Shown in pieces: positions 8,634 through 16,566 of a stretch of 64,000 nucleotides of DNA (positions are counted from its first letter, which is position 1; the number at the start of each line of letters is the position of its first letter). The stretch comes from Engelhardtia mirabilis. Its GTDB lineage: Bacteria > Planctomycetota > UBA1135 > GCA-002686595. Both the position numbers and the translations under genes were made by a program. Location: positions 4,588,001 to 4,652,000 of the forward strand of contig NZ_CP036287.1 of the NCBI RefSeq assembly GCF_007748095.1. The letters run 5' to 3'. The notes under the pieces were generated by a model. That model was not told the DNA's origin. It searched no databases and saw only the letters and a list, made by a program, of their open reading frames with translations.

Positions 8634-9647
8634 TCAGACGAGGTCCGTGTCGCCGAGGGTGTAGTACCAGTGCTTGTAGACCCAGCGCGTGTCGTAGCGC
8701 TTGGTGTAACGCCGGATGACCATGAAGTAGCTCGAGGTGCGCGCGCGGAAGCCGCGTCCTTGGAAGGGCAGCCACTCGGGGCAGGTGTCGGGCAGCAGCG
8801 TCACCAGCCGCTCGCGACCGGCGGCGCGGGTGCGCTCGGCGGCCCATGCGATCAGGGCGGCGCTGGCATCGGGCCGTCCGGGGTCGACGATCCAGTCGCA
8901 GATCAAGCCGTCGTCCGAGCGGTCGAAGACTCCGGCGCGCCAGACCGCGAGGCCGACCAACTGACCGTTCGCACGGGCCAGCGCGACTTCGTAGCGAAAG
9001 CCCGGCCGGTCGCGGTAGCGCCACTGCATGTGCGCCCGGTCGCGGATGCCGATCGCGCCGAACGGCTCGCAGGCGCGGGCGAAGAGCTCGTCCAGGTCGT
9101 CGGGCCAGGTCTCGGTCTCGGTCACCTCGACCCCGGCCGCGGACTCGAGCGTCAGGCCGCCGTCCGCCGGGACCACCAGCTTGGTCTCGGTGCGCAGCAT
9201 CTGGTAGCCGCAGTGGACCTTGCCGATGCGCCAGGCGGGCGGGATCGGCATGCCGTACTGGATCGGGTCCTTGTCCGGGGCCGGGCCGCCGTAGTTCTCG
9301 GCGTAGGGGTAGGAAGTCAGCACGAAGAAACCCGGCTTCTTCAGGCCGCGCCGGAAGGCCGGGTCGGTCATGGAGTCGACCGCCTGGCTGAAGTGGGCGC
9401 GCTCACCCTCGAGCAGCACGCGCAGGCCCACCCCGGCGTACTGGCTCATGACCCGCCCGTCGTCGGTGATGGCCAGGTAGATGCGCCAGCCACTGGGGTT
9501 CTCGAGGTACTGCCAACGCCACTCCTCGATGGTGCGCGGGGTGAAGTTGGGATCCACGTCCGCGAAGCAGCGGTTGAACGTCTCGAGGATCGCCTCCTCG
9601 TCGCCGGCGCGGTACTCCCGGATCTCGTAGGGCGGCAGTTCGGACAC
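8634..9647 (-). CDS. GNAT-like acyltransferase family protein, copy 1 of a tandem pair
   Basis: 337 residues from GTG 9647. It opens with YEIREYRAGDEEAILETFNR and ends in GDTDLV, matching its downstream paralogue. Between them lie EWRWQYLENPSGWRIYLAI, VMSQYAGVGLRVL, and a C-terminal half with another GNAT-like beta-strand/helix pattern (LVGLAVWRAGVF). The frame is open for another 62 codons upstream, but that stretch contains a tRNA-Sec gene at 9711-9808, so the GTG at 9647 is the likely start. The substrate is unknown; duplication and divergence are the only clear clues. Confidence 0.8.
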   Translation of the reverse strand: MSELPPYEIREYRAGDEEAILETFNRCFADVDPNFTPRTIEEWRWQYLENPSGWRIYLAITDDGRVMSQYAGVGLRVLLEGERAHFSQAVDSMTDPAFRRGLKKPGFFVLTSYPYAENYGGPAPDKDPIQYGMPIPPAWRIGKVHCGYQMLRTETKLVVPADGGLTLESAAGVEVTETETWPDDLDELFARACEPFGAIGIRDRAHMQWRYRDRPGFRYEVALARANGQLVGLAVWRAGVFDRSDDGLICDWIVDPGRPDASAALIAWAAERTRAAGRERLVTLLPDTCPEWLPFQGRGFRARTSSYFMVIRRYTKRYDTRWVYKHWYYTLGDTDLV

Positions 9648-9710
9648 GGGCGATGCTCGGGGGGGAGGGAGGAGTCCGTGGCGGGGGGACCGGGGCCGGC
9701 GGCGGTTGGA

Positions 9711-9808
9711 TGGCGGGAGCGCATGGGAATCGAACCCACCGGTCACGCTGTTCACGCAACCCTCGCGGCTTTGAAGGCCGGGCGGCACACCAGCACCGAT
9801 CCGCTCCC
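9711..9808 (-). tRNA. selC: tRNA-Sec (UCA anticodon)
   Basis: On the minus strand the RNA begins GGGAGCGG and ends GCGCTCCC-G-CCA with an encoded CCA. Hallmarks of tRNA-Sec are all visible: a 6-bp D stem CGGTGC/GTGCCG with a 4-nt loop TGGT, an anticodon loop CTTCAAA with anticodon UCA, a long variable arm (GGTTGCG pairing with CGTGACC, 7 bp with two G-U), and a T arm GTGGG-TTCGATT-CCCAT. Seven acceptor pairs are standard; the eighth pair is G-G, a mismatch. It implies that this organism inserts selenocysteine; selA, selB and selD are not in the window. Confidence 0.92.
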
Positions 9809-9871
9809 CCGTTGCGCGCCATTCCAGCGTCAACCGCTCCGAGGTGCAACGGATCCCGGTAGCCTCCCGCC

Positions 9872-10273
9872 ATGGGAACCCTCCGACGGCTGCTGCCCGC
9901 CCTGGTCCTATCGGCCTGCCTGGGGTCCTGTTTGAGCCCCGGTGGAGATTCCGGAGCGGTCGACGGGCGCGTCGAGCACGTGGTGTTGTGCTGGCTGGCC
10001 GAGCCCGCCAGCGACGAGGCCCGGCAGAAGGTCATCGAGGCCAGCCGTGAACTGACGGTGATCCCCGAGGTGCTCTCGATCACGGTCGGCACGCCCCTCG
10101 CCAGCGACCGCGAGGTGGTCGACGACTCCTTCGACATCGGGCTCGTGATCACCTTCCGCTCGGCGGGCGACCTGGCGGTCTACCTCGACCACCCGGAGCA
10201 CGTGCGACGGGTCCAAGAGGTACTGGGCCCGCTGACCGAGCGAATCCTGGTCTACGACATCATCGACCGCTGA
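9872..10273 (+). CDS. Dabb (stress-responsive A/B-barrel) domain lipoprotein
   Basis: 133 residues. A lipoprotein-type signal peptide is seen, with arginines at 5-6, a hydrophobic stretch and a lipobox LSAC ending at Cys16 (a second Cys at 20). The mature part is one Dabb domain: VEHVVLCWLAEPASDEARQ, then VLSITVGTPL, DIGLVITFRSAGDLAVYLDH, and PEHVRRVQEVL. Dabb domains are ferredoxin-like dimers whose roles are mostly unknown. The gene is alone on this strand and is convergent with the unknown lipoprotein gene at 10299. Confidence 0.85.
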   Translation: MGTLRRLLPALVLSACLGSCLSPGGDSGAVDGRVEHVVLCWLAEPASDEARQKVIEASRELTVIPEVLSITVGTPLASDREVVDDSFDIGLVITFRSAGDLAVYLDHPEHVRRVQEVLGPLTERILVYDIIDR

Positions 10274-10275
10274 GC

Positions 10276-10316
10276 GAGGACGCGCCCGGCTAGCGGGGTC
10301 AGCGCCCCGCGTCCTC
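10276..10316. terminator. Hairpin between convergent genes
   Basis: GAGGACGCG at 10276-10284 pairs perfectly with CGCGTCCTC at 10308-10316 (9 bp, 23-nt loop). It lies just after the Dabb stop and covers the last codons and stop of the convergent gene. There is no U-tract, so a bidirectional terminator is only likely. Confidence 0.5.
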
Positions 10317-11021
10317 GGCCCTGGCGCGCCAGTAGTCCAGGGCCACCGGCATCCAGACCTGCGCCCCATCGACCGGCGGCGGTCCACCCTCCGTCGGACG
10401 CGGCGGCTGGTCGGCGCCCACGTTCCAGGTGAGGACGCCGGACACCACCGCGGGCCCCTCGATGTACTGCGATCCGAGCAGCCCCAGCCGGAACTCGATC
10501 ACGGTCGACCAGTCGTCGCCCGGACGGAGATCGAGGGTCACCGCACCCCCGCTGACTGCCTTGAACCCGCTGGTCAGACCGGGTGAATCCGACGCGTGGT
10601 GGACGCCCACAGCGATCAACTCCTCCGCCGGCCCACTCAGGTCGATCAGGAAGTAGACCCAAGTGTTCTCGAACCAATCGCCACCGCCGCCCCCTTCGAG
10701 GAGCAGCAGCCCGCCCTCGAGGAACTCGTAGCGCCCGACCGCCACCGGCCACGGTTCCCCTCGCCAGCCCGCGAAGAACGTCGGCTGGTCCGGCCCGGCG
10801 AGGGATCGATGGATGACCTCCAGCTCGACCTCGTCGGTGTGGAGCGAGTCCTCGAGGCCGGGCAGAGTCCTGCCGACTGGACTGGCCAAGCTCCGCCGGG
10901 TCTCGAGCACCGGGTCGGAGGCGTCCTGCCCCTCGGCACATCCTGCCAGGGGCAGCGTCAGAGCCATGCCGGCCAACATCGACCGGCGCCCGCCCCACCT
11001 GCGACGGCCCGCGCCCGTCAC
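10299..11021 (-). CDS. Unknown lipoprotein
   Basis: About 240 residues from GTG 11021. The start region GRRRWGGRRSMLAGMALTLP then LAGC looks like an arginine-rich lipoprotein or Tat-type signal; the mature part has no recognisable domain and contains several short beta-strand-like, Gly-rich segments (GGLLLLEGGGGGDWFENTW; WSTVIEFRLGLLG). An ATG at 10979 would lose the arginines and an ATG at 11138 would give a 53-residue extension, so the start is uncertain. It is divergent from the ECF sigma gene, with about 290 nt between, which probably carries both promoters. Confidence 0.6.
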   Translation of the reverse strand: MTGAGRRRWGGRRSMLAGMALTLPLAGCAEGQDASDPVLETRRSLASPVGRTLPGLEDSLHTDEVELEVIHRSLAGPDQPTFFAGWRGEPWPVAVGRYEFLEGGLLLLEGGGGGDWFENTWVYFLIDLSGPAEELIAVGVHHASDSPGLTSGFKAVSGGAVTLDLRPGDDWSTVIEFRLGLLGSQYIEGPAVVSGVLTWNVGADQPPRPTEGGPPPVDGAQVWMPVALDYWRARAEDAGR

Positions 11022-11312
11022 CCCGCCGGCCGCCCCAGCGGCGTGGTCGCGTAGCCCGCTGCGGGAACTGCTGGCCCCCAGGGCGGAATCGCTCCTGGCA
11101 GACTTCAACGGGAACTTCCGGCGCTCTCGACCGTCCATGGTTGACCGAGAGTAGCCCGAGACTCCGCGCTCCCGTGGCCCTTCGACTTTCGAACGTGCGG
11201 CGGCTGGTCCCCGGGGACACAGGGAATCAGACCCGTGGGGCCCAGCGAGTCGTGGCCCCTCGCCGATCGGCGATACCTGCCCCGATGTAGGAACAACTAG
11301 ACTCCGCAAGAC

Positions 11313-11936
11313 GTGGACCCATCCGATCCGAGCGACGCAATCGCGCAAACAGTCGAACTCGTCCGACTCGCCCAGGGCGGCGACGACCGTGCTTTCGGTG
11401 AGTTGATCGAACGCTACCTGCCGCGCGTCGAGACGATCGTTCGGGCGCGCTTGGGTCCAGGACTGCGACGTGAGCTGGAGTCGGGCGACGTGGTGCAGGA
11501 GACGCTGATCGAGGTGTTGCGCAACTTCGATCACTTCGAGCTGCGGGACGAGCGCTCCTTCGTGCGCTGGGTGTCCACGATCGTCGAGAATCGCTTGCGC
11601 CAGGATGCGCGCTTCTTCGGCGCCCTGCGACGCGATCGCCGCAGGGACGTCGAGTTGGGCGGCGAGGGGGCGGGTGCCACCGCGGATCCCAGCGACGGCG
11701 CAGAGGGTCCTTCGACGCTGGCCGAGAAGGGCGAGTTGCTCGAGCGCGCGCGTGTCGCGCGCGCGGCCCTCTCGCCTCGGCACATCGAGGTGCTCGATCG
11801 ACGCGACGCCGGCGAATCGTGGGCAACGGTGGCGGCGGACATGGGACTGGCGAGCGCCGACGCGGCGCGGATGTTGCACGCACGTGCGCGCACCGCGCTG
11901 CTGCACGGCGTCGTCGGCGATCGAGGAAGCGGTTAG
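11313..11936 (+). CDS. ECF-family RNA polymerase sigma factor
   Basis: 207 residues from GTG 11313. Region 2 is visible as DDRAFGELIERYLPRVETIV, then SGDVVQETLIEVLRNFDHFE and SFVRWVSTIVENRLRQDARF; region 4 is the helix-turn-helix LSPRHIEVLDRRDAGESWAT followed by VAADMGLASADAARMLHARA. Regions 2 and 4 are joined by a charged linker. The downstream kinase gene begins 29 nt later on the same strand, the arrangement often seen in planctomycetes, so kinase control of this sigma factor is plausible. No anti-sigma factor gene is seen. Confidence 0.93.
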   Translation: MDPSDPSDAIAQTVELVRLAQGGDDRAFGELIERYLPRVETIVRARLGPGLRRELESGDVVQETLIEVLRNFDHFELRDERSFVRWVSTIVENRLRQDARFFGALRRDRRRDVELGGEGAGATADPSDGAEGPSTLAEKGELLERARVARAALSPRHIEVLDRRDAGESWATVAADMGLASADAARMLHARARTALLHGVVGDRGSG

Positions 11937-11965
11937 CAGCTGCTCGAGGAACAAGGGGAGGAACC

Positions 11966-14554
11966 ATGGAGAACGCAGTCGTCGACGTCGACAGCCTGTT
12001 CGCCGAGTACCTGGCAGGGGTCGAGTCCGGTCAGGGACCGGAGCTGGAGGCGCTCTGCGTAGCCCATCCCTCCGCGGCACCGGAGCTGCGCGTTCTGCAC
12101 GAACATTGGTTGCGCCTGGCCAGCGCGATCGGAGTCGGCGGGGCGACCGACTCGCTGATCGAGTCCTTCGGCGCCGAGGTCGATCCGCGCATCTCGATCG
12201 ACGGCGCTCCCCCACAGTCGCGCTTCCGCGTCAAGCGTGTGGTCGGACGCGGAGGCATGGGCATCGTGTTCGAGGTCTGGGACCCCGAGTTCCGTCGACG
12301 CCTGGCCATGAAGGTGGTGCGCAGCGGAATCGGTGCCCTGGGCGAGCAACCTTCGCCGCGCACCGCGCGGGTCGTCTCCCGCTTCCTGCAGGAAGCGCAG
12401 ATCACCGGGCAACTTCAGCACCCCGGCGTGCTGCCGGTCCACGAGCTCGGCGCGGACGCCTCGGGCCAGGCCTGGTTCACCATGCCCCTGGTCGAGGGCT
12501 CGACCCTGGCCCAGGTCCTGGACCGCATCGCCGCTGGTGACGTCGAGTGGAGCCGCGAGCGCGCGCTCGAGATGCTCGCCCGCGTCTGCGAGACGATGGC
12601 CTTCGCCCACAGCCGCGACGTGATCCACCGCGACCTCAAGCCGGCCAACGTGATGGTCGGGAGCTTCGGCGAGGTGCACGTGATGGACTGGGGCCTGGCG
12701 CGGGTCCTGGGTCAGGCGGACCGCCACGACCTGCGCCTGGAGATGCTCGCACGCCACGCCCCGGCCCTGGAGGCGGCCCGCGAGGAGGCGCCGCTGATGA
12801 CCATGGACGGCGACGTGATCGGCACGCCGGCCTACATGTCGCCCGAGCAGGCGCGGGGGGAGCTGGATTCGCTCGGACCCCAGACGGACGTCTACGCCGT
12901 GGGCGCGATGCTCTACCACCTGCTCACCGGCGCGGCCCCCTACCGCAGTGCTCGGGGTCCCCACGAGGTGCTCGCCGCCGTCGTGACGGGCCCGCCGCAC
13001 CCGATCGCGCTCGCGGCTCCCGGCGCGCCGCCGGCCCTGGTCTCGATCGCCGAGCGCGCCATGCGCCGTGAAGCGGCGGATCGCTACCCGGACATGGCGG
13101 CCATGTCGGCGGACCTGCGTGCCTACCTCGAAGGCCGTGTCGTCGTCGCCCACGAGAGCGGCCGCTGGGCCGAGGCACGGGCCTGGGTGCGGCGCAATCG
13201 GCGGCTGAGTATCGCCATGGCGTCCTCGGCGATCTTCCTATTGCTGGGCGGCATCGGGATGTATGTCGTGCGCAGTGTGGAGCGCTCCCTCTGGGAGCGC
13301 TTCCTCGACATGCGCCGCTTGACCGTGCTCCAACGTGAGTCCGACGAGCTGTGGCCCCCGACGCCGGATCGCGTCGAGGCGATGGAAGCCTGGGTGTCCC
13401 TGGCCGAGAACGTGGTCTCGCGGCGACCGATGCACGTGCGTGAGCTCGCGCAACGGACCTCCAGGGTCTCGTTCGCCGCCGGCGCGGAGCGGGCGACGGA
13501 CAGCGAGCTCGACGCCTGGATCATTCCCGAGCTGCGCGAGTTGGTCGATGGCCTGGAGCAACTCAGGGCTTCCGACCCAGTCGATCAGACCAGCATCGCT
13601 CGCATGCGCGCGCGACTCGACGCGGCGAGGTCCCTGGCGGAACGGACCACCCAGGACCCCTCTTGGGAGGCGGCGATCGACGCCATCGCCGACCCGGCCG
13701 GCCCCTACGGCGGACTCACGATTGCACCGCAGCTCGGACTCTTGCCCCTCGGCACGGACCCACACTCCGGACTCCAGGAGTTCGCGCACCTCCTCACCGG
13801 CGAGCCACCGCGGCGCAATTCGGACGGAACCTTCGACCTCTCGGTCGACAGCTCGATCGTGCTGGTCCTGATCCCCGGGGCGCGGCACGTGCTCGGCGGC
13901 GTGGGCGACCATCCAGAGCTGGTCGAGACCTTCGAGCGCGCCGAGAACGAGGTCGACTTGGACCCGTTCTTCATCTCCAAGTACGAGTTGACCCGCGCCC
14001 AGTGGGCTCGTTGGTCGCCGCCGGTCCCTGACGAGGTCGCCACCGATCCGAGCCTGATGCCCATGGGTAGCCTGTCCCACGACCAGGGCTTCGAGATCGT
14101 GCGTCGGCTGGGATTGATCCTGCCGACCGAGGCTCAGTGGGACTACGCCTCGCGGGGCGGCGCCGACACCGATTGGTGGTGGGGTCCTGACTACCGGGAC
14201 ATGACCGTGTACGAGGTGACCGGCACGGACGCGGGCCCGAGCCCCGTCGGCAGCCGTTCACCGAACGGGTACGGCTTGTACGACATGCTCGGCAACCTGC
14301 GCGAGCTGGTGCGAGATCCCTGGCGTGACTATTCCGCCCGGGCATCGCGCGCACGGGGCGATGGCATGCTGCTGGACGTCGGTCTCGACCAAGCCCAGAT
14401 CTTCACCGCGCGCGGTGCCTACTTCTTCGTCGGCTTCAACCAATCGACGCCGCTGACGCGACAGATGTCACGCTGTTCGATGCGGTTCACCTCGGGACGC
14501 GCGCAGACCATGCCGATCACCGGTTTGAGGCCCGCGCGCGTGGTGGAGTCCTGA
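11966..14554 (+). CDS. Membrane Ser/Thr protein kinase with C-terminal FGE/sulfatase-modifying-like domain
   Basis: 862 residues. A short N-terminal region (residues 1-80) precedes the kinase: glycine loop GRGGMGIVFE at about 94-103, catalytic lysine in LAMKVV at about 115, HRDLKPAN at about 220, DWG (replacing DFG) in VMDWGLA at about 240, and GTPAYMSPEQARG. A transmembrane helix lies at about 415-436, then an outer region with helices and, from about 660, a formylglycine-generating-enzyme-like domain (FFISKYELTRAQWARW; LILPTEAQWDYASRGG; PNGYGLYDMLGNLREL). The catalytic cysteine context of true FGE is not visible (RGAYFF where RGGSW is usual), so this domain is probably a binding module. The start ATG follows a strong GGGGAGG Shine-Dalgarno. 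Confidence 0.92.
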   Translation: MENAVVDVDSLFAEYLAGVESGQGPELEALCVAHPSAAPELRVLHEHWLRLASAIGVGGATDSLIESFGAEVDPRISIDGAPPQSRFRVKRVVGRGGMGIVFEVWDPEFRRRLAMKVVRSGIGALGEQPSPRTARVVSRFLQEAQITGQLQHPGVLPVHELGADASGQAWFTMPLVEGSTLAQVLDRIAAGDVEWSRERALEMLARVCETMAFAHSRDVIHRDLKPANVMVGSFGEVHVMDWGLARVLGQADRHDLRLEMLARHAPALEAAREEAPLMTMDGDVIGTPAYMSPEQARGELDSLGPQTDVYAVGAMLYHLLTGAAPYRSARGPHEVLAAVVTGPPHPIALAAPGAPPALVSIAERAMRREAADRYPDMAAMSADLRAYLEGRVVVAHESGRWAEARAWVRRNRRLSIAMASSAIFLLLGGIGMYVVRSVERSLWERFLDMRRLTVLQRESDELWPPTPDRVEAMEAWVSLAENVVSRRPMHVRELAQRTSRVSFAAGAERATDSELDAWIIPELRELVDGLEQLRASDPVDQTSIARMRARLDAARSLAERTTQDPSWEAAIDAIADPAGPYGGLTIAPQLGLLPLGTDPHSGLQEFAHLLTGEPPRRNSDGTFDLSVDSSIVLVLIPGARHVLGGVGDHPELVETFERAENEVDLDPFFISKYELTRAQWARWSPPVPDEVATDPSLMPMGSLSHDQGFEIVRRLGLILPTEAQWDYASRGGADTDWWWGPDYRDMTVYEVTGTDAGPSPVGSRSPNGYGLYDMLGNLRELVRDPWRDYSARASRARGDGMLLDVGLDQAQIFTARGAYFFVGFNQSTPLTRQMSRCSMRFTSGRAQTMPITGLRPARVVES

Positions 14555-14564
14555 GGAGCCTGTC

Positions 14565-16229
14565 TCAGCCCCCGTTTGCGAAGATCCTGCCAGCTCCGAC
14601 CGGTCCGCCGGGTCCCTGGATCGACGTCGTGATCAAGGTCTTGTGGATGGCCTCGAGCTGCTCCGAGGCGTGCCCGGTGCCATCATCGATCGTCTCGAGG
14701 TCACTGAGCTGCAGGCTCGGATTCGCCCCGCACTTCTCGACGGTGAAGATCTTCGTGCCGACGCCTGCGTCGCTCCCGACCACGTCGTCACCACGGCAGT
14801 CGATCACCGTGTACTCGTAGCAGCCTCCTCCCTTCGGCAGGCATTCCACCGTGGGATCGACGGTGACATTGAAGGGAGGACCCTCCATCCCCCAGGTGGG
14901 CCCGCTCGGGATGTAGGAGAGGTTGGTCAGTCCGGTCGACTGGACCAGGGCGAGGTCCTCCCCGCCCGGCGCCAGTCCGGGCAAGTACAGCAGTGACGTC
15001 GCGCCACCGACCAGGAAGACGCCACCGTCGCCCGATTGAACGGTGCCGTGGAAGGCGCGGGCGACGGGCAGGGACGGGCCACTGGAGATCGAATTGGTGG
15101 CCGGGTCGAAGCTGAGTACCTCGTCGGTGGTCGCCACCGGCGGTCCACCGAAGATGGGCGTGCCCTCCACTCGACCTCCGACGATCAGCACGGTTCCGTC
15201 CCCGAGCAGCGTCGCCGAATGGCCGTAGCGACCCCCGGGGAGCATCGGCCCCGCCGACCAGGTATTGGTGACCGGGTTGAAGAGCTCGGTTCCCGCGGGC
15301 AATGCGGCGCCGAAGTCCTCACCCCCCAGGGAGTGCCGCAGGTCCACGTCCGAACTGCGTCCACCCACCACGAAGACCCGCCCGTCGAGCAGCCTGGTCG
15401 CCGTGTGCTGGACCCGGCTGACCGCCATCGACGGGCCGGCGCTGAAGGTCATGGTGACCGGATCGAAGAGCTCCGTCGTCGCCAGGGCCAGCGCGCCGGC
15501 GCCGCTCCCCGAGCTCGCCTGTGCGCCTCCCGTGACCAGCACGCGGCCGTCCAGGAGCGGCGTCGCCTGGAGTCGCGATCGCGACGTCGAGAGGGTGGTC
15601 GCACCTGCCGTGAACGCCTCCGTCTGGGGGTCGTACACCTCCCAGGCATTCGTCGACAGGGCGTTGCCTGAAGCGTCCGTCACCTCACCGCCGATCAGCA
15701 GCACCCTCCCGTCCGGGATGCGCGCCATGCAGTGGCCACGGCGCGAAACGATGGTCGGGTTGTCGGTCGGGAAGAGCTGACCGGGGAACGTCAGGGTGGT
15801 CTGGACCGCTCCGCTCAGGTCATCGAAGGGCGAGCCAACGAAGGAGAAGTCGATCGAGACGGCCTGGGCGCGGATCTGCACCCCGGCCAGGGCGGGAGCG
15901 GCCGAGAGGGGGTAGGCGACCAAGGCCTGGCCGCCGCCGTCGAGGACGAACAGGGAGGCCAGGGAGACCAGGTCCAAGCCCACGTCGAGCGATCGGGTCT
16001 CGCCGGCGTAGAAGAGCGACAGGGGCGTGGGACCGTCGGTGAGCGACGGGAGCAGGATCACCGGCGCGAAGGGGTCACCCTCGAGGGTGTAGTCCAGGGA
16101 CGAACCGAGGAAGCCATCGGTCCAAGTCAGCTCGAGATCGGGGACCAGCGGCGTAAGGACGGCGAGCAGGTAGGCGGCGGAAGTGATCATTGCGTTGATG
16201 GGCAGGTAGTTGTCGATCCGATCGGCCAT
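14565..16229 (-). CDS. Secreted Kelch-repeat protein
   Basis: About 554 residues from ATG 16229 (an ATG at 16190 is also possible; both upstream contexts lack a clear ribosome-binding site). Residues about 25-130 form a beta-rich module (LEGDPFAPVILLPSL; SLDVGLDLVSLASLFVLDGG; YPLSAAPALAGVQIRAQAV) also seen elsewhere in the window. From about 140 onward five Kelch blades are marked by GRVLLIGGE, GRVLVTGGA, GRVFVVGGR, GTVLIVGGR and GGVFLVGGA. The C-terminal 110 residues have six cysteines in two clusters (CLPKGGGCYEYTVIDC) and no recognised domain. The frame continues open upstream. Likely an extracellular beta-propeller; ligand unknown. Confidence 0.8.
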   Translation of the reverse strand: MADRIDNYLPINAMITSAAYLLAVLTPLVPDLELTWTDGFLGSSLDYTLEGDPFAPVILLPSLTDGPTPLSLFYAGETRSLDVGLDLVSLASLFVLDGGGQALVAYPLSAAPALAGVQIRAQAVSIDFSFVGSPFDDLSGAVQTTLTFPGQLFPTDNPTIVSRRGHCMARIPDGRVLLIGGEVTDASGNALSTNAWEVYDPQTEAFTAGATTLSTSRSRLQATPLLDGRVLVTGGAQASSGSGAGALALATTELFDPVTMTFSAGPSMAVSRVQHTATRLLDGRVFVVGGRSSDVDLRHSLGGEDFGAALPAGTELFNPVTNTWSAGPMLPGGRYGHSATLLGDGTVLIVGGRVEGTPIFGGPPVATTDEVLSFDPATNSISSGPSLPVARAFHGTVQSGDGGVFLVGGATSLLYLPGLAPGGEDLALVQSTGLTNLSYIPSGPTWGMEGPPFNVTVDPTVECLPKGGGCYEYTVIDCRGDDVVGSDAGVGTKIFTVEKCGANPSLQLSDLETIDDGTGHASEQLEAIHKTLITTSIQGPGGPVGAGRIFANGG

Positions 16230-16566
16230 CGGAACGACGAGTGCCACGCGCTCGCGAAGCGAACGCAGGGCCACGATCTGAGCAGCAGGCCGAACCGGAC
16301 GACGCGCCAATCCGGAATCCCGAATTCGAGCGATTCGAAGTCCCGGGGACGGCCAGCTCGCTGACGGGACCGACCGGCTGCGGTTGCAGCGTGCCGTGCA
16401 CGGCACTGCCCCCCGCTCGAGTCGACCTGCGCCCCTGGCGGCCCCCGTCAGCCCTAGGGATTCGAGGCGTCTTCGCATTCGCTCCGGGAGGGCTCGGCAC
16501 TGGCGTTGTTCGAAGGCCCGGTCGACCGACCGGACCACCAACCTGACCCTTCACCCCTTCAGCGCC
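16230..16566. other. 337-bp divergent intergenic region
   Basis: Between the Kelch gene (minus) and the first secreted paralogue (plus). It must hold both promoters. I see no clear promoter box, RNA gene or repeat; a short AATTC/GATTC-rich patch at about 16310-16340 is the only compositional oddity. The upstream part is open in the Kelch frame, so some of it could be coding. Confidence 0.35.

Noticed and set aside
9648..9833. N-terminal extension of the GNAT-like protein upstream of GTG 9647
   Set aside because: The in-frame sequence passes through the tRNA-Sec gene and has no domain features.
7497..9935. Long plus-strand frame opposite the GNAT pair and tRNA
   Set aside because: Composition mirrors the GNAT genes and the tRNA; no recognisable domain.
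13960..14554. Active formylglycine-generating enzyme domain in the kinase
   Set aside because: The catalytic cysteine context is not present, and no sulfatase gene is near; treated as a binding module.
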